Assembly: GCA_016490735.1 (NCBI GenBank)
Contig: JAEMWC010000100.1
Coordinates: 601,001-665,000, forward strand
Direction of reading: 5' to 3'
Source of the DNA: Pachyseris speciosa
Lineage: Eukaryota > Cnidaria > Anthozoa > Scleractinia > Pachyseridae
Length of the DNA stretch: 64,000 nucleotides
Shown here piece by piece: positions 50,401-61,600 of this stretch; position 1 is the stretch's first letter; each line of letters starts with the position of its first letter. Position numbers and translations under genes: made by a program. The notes under the pieces are model-generated. The model saw nothing but the letters and a program-made list of their open reading frames with translations. It made no database searches and was not told where the DNA came from.

Positions 50401-52683
50401 GTAAAGTAAAACCAAGCCAAACGTGTATAACTCATTTGAATATTACTGTATTGAGTATGAAAGTTTTTTTAATTCATGAGAAATAGTTTGTTTTTTAAAT
50501 TAAGAGTAGGTCGTACTTAGCTAATTAAGATTCACTTCCTAAAGGTAGCTCCATGATTAGAGCATAGTACATGAGGTCTCAACTTACTTCAGCTGAGATC
50601 ATTTGCATCATTGTGTGATGGCATTTGCACTTTTCACAAATGTTAACAGTTTTCGACTGGTCAGGTCTCTCCCATTTGCTTGTCAAAAGTCTTCTGTTTT
50701 GACGTTTGCATTTTGCGTGCCACTCCAGAACATTCTTAGTCTGACTTAGGTGACCGACCAAAAAATGCGAACTTTTGCGGTAGCTGCTATAATCAATTCA
50801 AGCCAGAGAATGATACTGTAGTGAAGAGCACAATGCCTCAGGAATAACTTAATTGCAACTTAGGATTAGTGACGAGTTTATCATTAGTTATGTAACATCA
50901 TTACACAGAACAATGAAGACAAAATCCGTATTTTTATTGATCATGTTTCTTGTATATTATTGCTATTTTATAGTTTTTCTTAGCTATTTTTGTGTAGATG
51001 TTAGCCTTCCTTTGATACAGTTGTAAATAATTTTAGGGTACTTACACAAGCCTCGTATGGATATCAGCCCTAGGGTTAGAGCCAGCAGAGTTCTTGTCTT
51101 AATTGTTTTGCCAAAGCACGAAAAGAACTGGTGCAAAAACTTTGAAAGCTTCATATTAGCATTACGTGGGAGCAGCTTTCTTCAACAACTGCACCATGTT
51201 GAATTCAGAGTTTCCTGTTATTTTTTTTTTTATCCCATTGCCCCTTTTCTCCCCTTTGCTCGCGTTGTTGTTATCCTTAATATTAAGGTCTTGTAAATAG
51301 AGTTCAGTATTTAACTTGTTACATTTGTAAACTTGAAAACATTTTATTCCATTCATGACGATGACAATTGCACTTGTCGAAGCATCAGGAAATTTGTTCT
51401 ACTTTCAAAACATCAATATTTTTCCTTTCCTTGAGAGTTTTCTTTAGTCGGTGTTTTTGATAAGACTCCTTTCATTATTTTGACGTTCAATTGTAGATTA
51501 GAATTAGTAAATTTTTGAAATAAGTTAGTCATAAAAGCTTCCGTTTATAATACAAATACAAGTAACAAGTATGTATTTTAATCTTCTTTGACACTTGCGG
51601 ATTAGGATTAATAGATTTTGTTTGAATTTTCTTTAGTGATAAAAGTTTCCGTTGTATAATACAGTCATAAGTTTCAAGTATGGATTTCAATGTCCTTTAA
51701 CACTTTTATCGCTACATGTTTTACGTTTTTTTGTGGCGTTGTTTAAAATTTGTATATGTTTACTTAGGGACTCGAACTTGAAAATGACCGACTGTCGGTC
51801 AAAGACTCGTTCGCATTTGTTCTTAGCTTCGAGGAATAAATGTAATTGCGAATTTTGTTCCAAATATATATATATATTTTTGCCCTGTGCTTTCTTTTTA
51901 CTTGTTCTAGCCTTTTATTTTAATAAAAATTTTTTTCTCCATTTTGAGTGATGTCTAGCTTAAGCCCCCTCTTCAGTAAGAAATATTCCCAGATGTGGTC
52001 CCTTACATTTCAAAATTGCTCACCAGCTCTGCTCAAAGCCAATAGAAACTAGTCTTTGTCAAAGTTTCAGCTGTCAGCGGTCAGAATTGGAGTCTCTCAG
52101 TACGACCAAAATACAAAAACGTTTGGCAGAATTTCCAATATATATTATCCCATCAGCGACATTTACTACTCAGCTGTTTTTAAATAAGTAATAAAACCAG
52201 ATGATGAACCACAAGATTTAATTTGATCTGCACATTTACCTGGATTGTATGACGTTCAGGGAATTGCAACACTGTCTGAGGAGAACAGCTAACATAAATG
52301 TGACCATCGAAGGCCTTAGAATGTCGGAATGCCACAATCCAATCCAAGTGCATGACAATCCAGGGAATGCTTATGCCAGCAACCTACTCCAGCACCGAAC
52401 AAGCGGAGTCGTTGTCTGTACCTCGACTGCGTGGAGCTTGTAAGATCAATGAACTGTGTCTGTGGAGGTACTGTACTGCTGCTCGTTGCTTGTGAAGTGA
52501 CGCTGCTTCCAGTAGTGTGATTCCTTGGCATCAACAGAAGCTCACTGCTTTTTCTATTTCACGTGTGTCAACGGATATGCCAGACTGTGCTCTTTCAGTG
52601 CGTCTCTTTTCTGTTATTTACTTTATTCACTTTGTAAACTTTTCATGCTGTTATCCTGTGCCATTGCAGGATGCTGGCAAACG
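50401..52683. other. intergenic, nothing recognised
   Basis: AT-rich DNA with only short open frames. I could not support any gene. Confidence 0.4.
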
Positions 52684-53674
52684 AAGCTAATGGGGCTTAC
52701 ATAATTCAATCGGGATAAGCTGCTGCAACTGCGTGTTGTCTAAGTTGTTTGTTGCTGACGTCTGGTCTGTACAGTGATGTCTAAATTCCATATTGCCCGG
52801 AGCCCCAACAAAGTACGTCAGAGAAACTTGTTTATTTGATCGTGCTGCCTGAGTGTTTGTCCCGACAACAACCACAGGTGCTGGTACGATAGGCCTTACC
52901 CATGATGGCAAGTTATCTTGGACTACGTTGCTACTTCAACCTTCGCTTGTTGCTTCAGACTGCGAGTAGTCTCTAATTTCGGCGATGGATTGTGGGGCGA
53001 GCGAAAGACACGCGAGTGCGCCAAGTTGGGAGGAGACGCGACGCGAGGGGTGCTCCCCTCGTGTCGCGTCTCCTCGCAACTTGGCGCACGCGCGTGTCTT
53101 CCGCCCGCCCCACAATCCATCACCGAAATTAGAGACTACTCGCAGTCTATTGTTGCTTCAGAAATGCAGATGTTATGGCAAAAGGGCTGGTAGTTCGTAC
53201 AAAAACAGACACATGAGAATGTAAAGGAAGTGAATGAAGGCAGCTCTGGCGGAGACTTTTAAAACTTGTCAGTGCTGCAATGAGTTCATTCGCCAACTCC
53301 TTTCCGAGCAGTTTGTTTGATTTATAGTTACTGCAGGGAGTGACATTAGCTGTCGGCATGAAAGGATTGTCACTGTATGTAGTTTCGGTACTTTTCGCAT
53401 AGCTGGCTATTGCTATAGTTTCCTCCACTGGTGAAAGTAATGCAGCATTTCTACTGCTAGAAGAATTGAACTCAGGAAAGGAATCATTTGACTTATTGAC
53501 TGGAAAATGAGGTGAGGAAACTGCCCTTTTCGGTAAAGCATTTAACTTGACCACAAGACTTAACGACTGAGTAGTACTTATGCTACGCAAAAGAATGGAA
53601 AACAGCCTTCTCAAATGTCGGCGGGGAAAACCTTTTTGTGGGGACGTATATACCATTGGCTGGTCCTTGATCAA
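52684..53674 (-). pseudogene. unrecognised ORF split by a hairpin MITE
   Basis: Minus frame 53674-53160 (Ser-rich, with SPHFPVNKSNDSFPEFNSSS, GKELANELIAALTSFKSLRQ, SAFLKQQ) continues after removal of the MITE as AKVEVAT. A +1 shift then leads to VQDNLPSWVRPIVPAPVVVV, GTNTQAARSNKQVSLTYFVG and QLQQLIPIELCKPH, stop at 52684. The two halves look like one protein of about 260 residues. Function unknown; it may be a transposon ORF or a decayed host gene. Confidence 0.35.
52957..53149. repeat. 193-bp hairpin MITE, 10-bp TSD
   Basis: Arms AGACTGCGAGTAGTCTCTAA ... and reverse complement, GC-rich core. Flanked by TTGTTGCTTC at 52947-52956 and 53150-53159. A 9-11 bp duplication suggests Mutator-like mobilisation (inference). 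Confidence 0.85.
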
Positions 53675-54091
53675 AAGAAAATGTATTACCAGGGCCGATA
53701 ATTAGTGCTGATTTTTAATGCTGCATTAAATGACGACTTGGCAAATTTAGTAGACTGCGCGCATTTTAAAACGTATTTTCCGAATTTCTGAGGTGGTTAC
53801 GGCCTTCCGAACAGATGTTCCATCCTAACCTGTCCTTGCTCCATACAAATCAATTTTTCCTTCAAATAATGACTGAAATGCCTAGCAAGCTGACCGTCAG
53901 TCGCAAAATCAATCACTATGCAGAACTAACATATCACAAAGCTTACGAGTACAAATCTCGCTCTTGCCTGGATTTGCTTAAGCCTCCGTTTTACCCGTTA
54001 GACACATTTATACAATGGACGGTGTGAAGCTTGCGTTTTAATTGGTCCAGAGGAGTATGCGATTTACTATTGACGTCATGAACCGAAGAAA

Positions 54092-54185
<94 letters not shown>

Positions 54186-55170
54186 CGATTGCCTAAAAAT
54201 TTATGAAACAAAAGAATGACTAACAAAATTGAGAGGGACAAACAACTGGGTATTGAAGTGAAAGATAGCGAAGAACATAATATGAGAGCACACACCATAA
54301 AATCAACCGTTATTTCACAACGAACGTACTCTCCACATTATTAATTGTAATTATACAGCCCCTTTGAGAAAAATAATTACAACTTATCTCAATGTCAACT
54401 TGTTAAATATAATTTTAAATACCATTACACAATGGTATCATCTTACCAAAACCACCAGACATCTGTACATTTTCCTTTCATATCTAAATGATGCAATCCC
54501 GGAGAGATCTAAATATCGATAAATAACAATAGCCTTAACTTGCTTGGGGAAAGCGAAATGTGAGGGAGTCTAGAAGCTGTAGTAAAATGACACCATAGTA
54601 AAAATGCCCCATCAACTGCTTGCATACTGGATTAAAAAAACGACCATCAATCTTAATACAGCGAAGTTATTGTCACTTGATCTCACGAACTGCATGAAAA
54701 CAAGATTTTAACACTTACGAAAACAATTTAGGTATAAAATTAACGAAAATTATCAACGTCATATAACACAAATACTCACGACACCTTGACGGTGGAAGAT
54801 AAGAATACAATGAAAACAACCTGTTTGTGTTTTGAATAGAAAATAGACAGGGTTTTTTTTCATGGACTATCCTTCCGGGTATTTTCGCCGGATGAACCCT
54901 GTCACGTGATAGTGTCCGCCAAAATAACACCATCGCGTTATGTGATCAATTTAACTTACTCGTACTATTGTTCGGTAACGAATGTTTTTATCTAAGGGAC
55001 GGAATATTAGAAAAAACCGGAGGGGGGGAGGGTGAAAAATTTTCGGTGCATTTATATTATGTTTTTGAAGCCCACTGGTCGGCAGGACTTTCCCCCCTCT
55101 GCATGAATATTGTTTTTTAGATACCACCGCTTGCAGGATTTTTGTTTAGACAAGTGTTCCTTGCATTAAT
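53675..55170. other. intergenic with (AAT)n at 54093-54182
   Basis: Apart from the AAT microsatellite, which has a TGAT interruption, no feature is supported. Confidence 0.5.
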
Positions 55171-55176
55171 TTTATT
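55171..55176 (-). promoter_or_regulatory. candidate poly(A) signal of the DUF885 gene
   Basis: AATAAA on the minus strand, 85 bp downstream of the stop at 55261. Confidence 0.55.
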
Positions 55177-55260
55177 TTGGAATTCTCACCCCCGCCCCCG
55201 CCTCCCGTGCTACCCCTCCTCCGGCTATTTGGTCCGTCGCTAATTGAAAGAATGCACGGT

Positions 55261-55651
55261 TTATACATAGTGTATCCGCTCACGCCTTGGCGGCATTTTC
55301 CGGACAGAGGTTTTCGCTGTTGCGGCTTTCGCACTTTTGATCGGTTTAAGCACGTAGCTGCATTCTTCCTCGCCCAGGGCCCCAGTGGCACACTTGATGT
55401 ACCTATCAATATGGCTCTGAAGGAAGGACAGTGGAGCGGACCCTTGGCTCAGCACCTGGTAGTGAAAGTCCTGGAGGCTAAATTTCTTGCCCAGCGCCTT
55501 CTCGGTCTTGTTGCGCAATTGCATTAGTGCCAGTCTCCCAAGCATGTAGGCGGTTGCCTGGCCTGGATCACTCTGGTATCTCGTCACTTCTTTCACGGCA
55601 AAATCGGACGTGTCCCACGCGTACTGTTCAAACATACTCAGGGCCTGAGTC
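55261..55651 (-). CDS. DUF885 last exon
   Basis: TQALSMFEQYAWDTSDFAVK, YQSDPGQATAYMLGRLALMQ, KTEKALGKKFSLQDFHYQVL, APLSFLQSHIDRYI, then a basic tail (SVRKMPPRRERIHYV) and TAA. The conserved YxxxPGQATxYxxG block packs against the active site in the family. Acceptor TCCTCCAG, phase 2 in. Confidence 0.9.
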
Positions 55652-58600
55652 CTGGAGGAGAAATTAAATATGAAAATAAAAAAATGGATAAAGCGAACTG
55701 TCTCAGAACAAAACTGAAGCAGAAGAGAATATGTTCAAAAACCACCATCTTTGTAAGTAACATAAACAACTTCGAAAACAACTTTTTGGTGACACTTAGA
55801 ATTCCGGTAACTTCGAAAAGTAGCACTTTTGTGTTTTTGTTCATTTCGTAAAATGGTACTGACGTATTTTTATTTAAGTAAATACGGCACTCGAATCCAG
55901 TACCAGTTTTGATCTCTTACAAATTAGTTCGCTTCGGATTCATATAATAAAAAATGAGCGCGAAAGACAAGTGACCTCCAGGTGAAACACGTGTAAAACC
56001 AAAGCAAGCAACTAATTTCACCGCGTTCTTTTAGGACCGTTGTGGTTATCCTCATTCAGGTTTAAGAATACGTACGTACGTGGAATAAGGTTTCCCATGA
56101 GAACATATACTAGTAAAGTCGACTAGACATATACTAGTAAACTAGTAAAGTCTAGTCTGGACAGAGCGTCTCAACCTAACTATTCCGAGAAAGACAGCAT
56201 ATTTTGTTCATGTCGTTCGTCCTGCTATCGAAAGCAGAATGAACAGAATGTTATTGCGTTCATTACGACATCAGAATAGTTCCAAAAGGACACGATTACG
56301 GTCTATTCTGAGTACTCCTCTTCCACAATAGTCTCATATCAGTGAACGCTCCCTTAGACGAAGTAAAACCACCCGATAGAGCGGTTTTCAATAGCCCATT
56401 TTACAATTCCATGCTCAGTGACCTGGCCTATGAATGTTCTGATACAAACCTCACTGCTTTTCTCATGTAAATCATGTTGATCTCATGCTAACTAGCCCAC
56501 ATTTGAATGAGAAAGACAAAGAGGTTTTTATCAAAACAAGGTCACCTCCAGCCTCGCCTCCACTCCAAGGCCAGGTCACTGATCACACAACTGTAAAATG
56601 GCCTACTGAGGTTCTTTACATGGGAAAACTAGTTGCTCGACGGTTGCAGTAAATGGTACGCATCAAACACCCAAATGAAAATTTTCATGGGACGCGCGTG
56701 CTCCATTTACACAAATATTCCCAACGGCGGGATTTACAGGGCGATGCAAGCCGAAAGGCCTGGCACTGGTAGAAATGAGCAAATGGAACGCACATTTCCG
56801 TTTCGGAATTCCGTTTGGGAATTTTCGACTACCTTTCAAGAAATTCCGTTTTCCCCGGAAATTTTCCTTTTGAGAAGACAAAATAGGCTTGCCATTTACA
56901 TTGTAACCGAAATTTCCGGAATTATTTGGTAAATGGTAAACAACCTGAGTGTCGTAAAACCAAAAGTCCAGCCAATTCACAACAGAGGCAAACGGCGCAA
57001 TGAGCATATCAGAATTCAAAGCGATTACATGTAACCGGCGCAAAGCGCGGGAAAGTGCGCACGTGCAAGTGGCGATTGGTTTTGGTTTTGGTTCTCATTG
57101 GTCGAGAAAGTGGCGCCACTTTTGCTGGCCAATCACAGAGTGAAGAAATGAAAAACGAAAGCAAGCACGATTCACTTTCGATGCTCAATTGAAAGCCGTT
57201 CTATGCGCACGCTGTGATTTATGATAATCAGGAAACCGGCTCTAACCTGTTCATGCCTCGCGAGTGTAACCCAGTGTCCACAATGAGTCGCACGGCTCGC
57301 CATGTCTGTATAACAACAAAATATCAACGCATGTTTACAAAGCGAAGCACACGATAAAATAAGGCAGGAGAGGTTTCCTAGTATCTTTAACAAACAAACA
57401 AAACCAAAACTCTATGAACTATGACCAAAACAAGAAAACGTTTGGATACAGACTCGACACTTCAACGAGATTTAAGGCCAGTTTACACGTTCAACCAATG
57501 GACGTGTTATGGAAAGATCCTAGATCGTTAAGCCGGGCTGTACTGTTGCTGTTTCATCAGCAAGCCCGTTCAGTTTTTCAAAATCAAATTCATCATCACC
57601 GATATTAAACCCACTTGAAACAACCCGTCTTCGAAAATCAGCCCATCAAAGATTCCTTTGGGCAAATGACAGTTCTCGTCCTATATTCAGAATTTCACCC
57701 CTCACAGCAGCCAATCACAGAGCGTACAATTGCCCTATATTCCTGTCACGGCGTGTTTTTTTACTGAATTTCCCGCGAATATTAGACCCCCACAGGAGCC
57801 CCGATGACATCACAAGTATCTGCATGTGCAGAGCCTTTGTTGTCGCTCCTTAAAACTATTGTTTTGTGGCGCTCTCGTTGCTGTTACCGTCCTCGTTGCC
57901 CTTTTTCGCGAGACAAGGCAGTCTACAAATAAATCGGTCTGTAAAAACGCCGTACCATAGGCTTATAATGGGAGTTGTACGCTCCTGATGATGGGCTGCT
58001 ACCCCTCACTAAGCCCCGAACATTCGAGGCGTTTACGTAAGTCTCTGTTACTTTAAAGGGAACCTCCGCTCTTACGACAAATTGACGCTAAATTGTAGGC
58101 AATAATTACTACATTCAAATTTTGTTTTAAAATGTGATACCAGCGCGGCCATTTTGGATTTGATGACGTGTAATGGTTGCCCTATTGTTTAACACAAAGG
58201 ATTTTCTGCTTCATTTACTGTTCGAAAAAGAGTAGGGGACGTAGTTCCCGGTGTGGTGGTCTACCTTTCATCTGTCTTGGTATTCATGTGTGGGTTGGGT
58301 GGGTGGGTGAGATAAAAAATGGACTGATAGCGGCTGCCAGAGGCGCCTTTAGAGGCTGACGTCCGATCTCACCCTAGAGAAGAATTGTAAACCGCCATGA
58401 AACTATGTGATATGTGCGGTATATAAATCCATTACCATTGTTGACAATAGCTGCAACCATTACACGTCATCAAATCCAAAATGGCCACGCCCGGGAAATT
58501 GCAAGCGAAAATAGCCGATAATGATATCGATTTTTTTTGTACAGTTAAATGTTATATCCACGTTATTTCGAACAATTAAGGGTGAATTTTTTATAAGAGT

Positions 58601-61600
58601 GGAGGTTCCCTTTAAGAAACTACTGTAGCAGTCGTCAGCTTAGTGTGACTCACCTGCCATTTCACCATGCCATACTTTTGCAGCAGGTCATCCTTGTACG
58701 TATCTGTGTCATCGGACAGCACTGGGTTCTCACTGTACAGACCCCACCCCTCAGTGAAAGCAGTGTAATAGGTGTTTCTATCCAGCCACGCTGGTACCCC
58801 ACCACACTTGTCCGAAAAATGCTCCACATGACCTGCACGCAAGAAAGCGAGAAAACTTTTCCTATGAGCTCTGGCTTAACATGACATTTCCTTGAAAGAG
58901 GGCAAACATTTGTCACAAAACCTTTAAAATAGGTAGCGGTGTTTCGGTGGCGCAACACACGTTGTAACAGGCATGTTACTCCAAGTAATCCTAGAAAACT
59001 TTGTTGCTGCGTCGTCGTGAAAAGTAGAACCCAGTTCTCTAATCAGCTATCACGCGATAGAAATCTCGAGCTCGTAATCTAAGTTTTAAATATATCAATG
59101 TAATTTAGGGAACTGTTTGTTGTAAAGTACTATTGGACAGAGATCGAAATGAAGATCACGAGAAACCCACCTGCAGAGCAATACCTCTTTCTGGATGATC
59201 TCATGGAATAATGCAGATCACTCAAACAAGGTCAAAATGCAGCATCTATGGTTCCTTATTGTCGTATCGATAACAGAACTCCAAGATTCGAAGACACAGA
59301 TCAGGGCCGTGGTACTTGAACGGCTCAACGGTATTTAACACGTAGCTACATTAGGCCCCGTTTCAACGTCGCTTTCTGCACGCGCCGAATCTAACATTGA
59401 TTCGAGTCTCACTCGTCGCTTTTAATTGTCGAATTTAATGCTGAGCATGAGTGACATGACATGTAGCATAAAAATGTGGAGTCAATGACGAAATATAATT
59501 CAACAAAGTTTATGAATTAGATTTGACGTTTAAATCAACTGTCGAACTCGAGTCGCATATTCCACTGCCTGGGTCAATATCCGACTGAACTCACATTTAA
59601 TACAAACCTACCAGATTTAATTCATTTAAACGTCGCATTTTACATGCACTTAATTCGGCAATTCGCATTCAGTGCACGGAAAATGCGACATTTAATCCGG
59701 ACATTAGGTTTTCTCCATACCCCCAAGTTCACCATCATACGCACCTTGCACCTGTGTATGGTGGCCTGGCCTGGCCTCGTGACCAGTCACAGACCACTCC
59801 TGGAAGATTGGACCAAAGTCTTTAAGAAAAAATGGCAGACCAAAGTACGTAGGCTTTGAACAAGCTGCATCAGAAGGCATGAAGAACTGGGCACCATTAG
59901 AGGGATTGTAATGGGGAAGCATTTCTATTGGACAGTTCGGAGCAGTGACCTGGGGTCCAGTGAAATAAAAGATGTTTGTGATCTTTGGATACAGCATACC
60001 CATGACTTGACGGCAGTATTGCGCCCACCTACAAGATAAAAAAAGGTACCCAAAGGGTACATGTGTGGGATACACCGTCCACAGTGCATTGTAAACTTTG
60101 CAACTCATTAGCATTAATGAACAGACTTGCAACCCGATGACATTAGTGTGGGATAAATGTACCACATGCATTGCGCAAACAAAAATCAGGGCTTTTCATA
60201 GGCTGTAAAAGTTACGAAATCTAGCCTTCATCTGTCACACAACTGAACTAGTAAGGGGCATGGGTCTATTCCTGATTTGAAGTCGCAAACTGATTTGCAT
60301 CGCGGCATATCTTTGTAAACATGAATGCAAAGCAGTTTGTGACGTGAATCAGGAATAGACCCACGCCCCTTCTGACTCGGTCGTGTACCAAATGATGTTT
60401 AGTTTTTGAAGCCCATTAAAAGTCCAAAACTGGAAATAAAGGCTGAATGTTTTTTTGGAATACGTGCAAAGTTTCATATTAGTGGGAAAAAAATTGGGCG
60501 TTAGGCGCACTTAAAAAATTCGAACCCGGTGCGCGAGAATTTTTAGAGTTGATAAAACACGTGCTGCCAGAGTGTTTTGAAAGGCTGCAATAACCGTCCC
60601 TGGAGTATTTCATTTCTATAGTATTGCTTATTTATGTATTTCTGTTTTAAAACGTGATTGGTTTAAAAATACCAAACAAAAGGAGCCAAAATAACAAAGT
60701 ATGGTGAGCTGTACTTGTGCAAATTATTTCATGCGATCTGGTGACACAAGAACACCAAGTAGTCAAGTGGTTTGGAAAAGTGTACCAAGAAGACGCCCGC
60801 TAAAAGACGTTGGCGGCCCGTTAAAACTGTGAAAGAAAAGAGAAAGATTCATAGATCGAATGCATTGTTTCCCTATGAGAAAAAAAAACTCAGCAGCAGG
60901 AAATGAAAGTAAGTAAAGTGTTAGGGCAACTGATATTAAGAAAGGTAATGGAGACGTGAGTGAAATGGATTGCATGTTTGACCTTCGACATTTCCGATGA
61001 AAGCTTGAGTAACACTTATGAGTATTTTCAAAAGAGTAAATTTTGAAATAAGGAAGCCTAATGATATGAGCCTTGATGTTTCTTCCGAGTTTCTCTCATA
61101 TCCTGTTTGCATACCTATTACTTTTTGTCATAGCATTCAGTACAAGTCTACTTGCGCTCTATCACGAATGAAGTTCTCTGATTAGCTACGCTACTCGCTA
61201 TCTCGCTATCTCGCGCAGAATAGGTTGCGAGTAGTGGTTGTCAACAAAATGGCGGCCGCTTGTTTGAGTTTTCGAAGTGTCTGCGAGGAGGATTTAGATA
61301 ATTTACTTGTTTTGTTTTGAACGACCAGTAGATTTGTACTAAATTAGATTATTCGCTCTCGATTTTTATGCGTGATAGCTGTTTCGGGCCGCACCCTCAA
61401 CTGCTATCAAGCGATAGAAATATCGAGCTCATAATCTACAGCCGTGTAATTGTTAATTAGATACATATATGCAAGTGTGGTTGTAACAACTCAATGCAGC
61501 AGCATCTCAAATCATCATTATTACAATATGATTATCACTATTATTATTATCATATTAAATATGATCATAATAATAGTGATAATGATTACCATCTTCTTTA

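Noticed and set aside
52918..53224. Cys/Arg-rich ORFs on both strands
   Set aside because: These are translations of the GC-rich hairpin MITE 52957-53149.
56633..57043. Opposed ORFs of about 100-126 codons
   Set aside because: No domain, located in a repeat-like part of the DUF885 intron, and no splice context.
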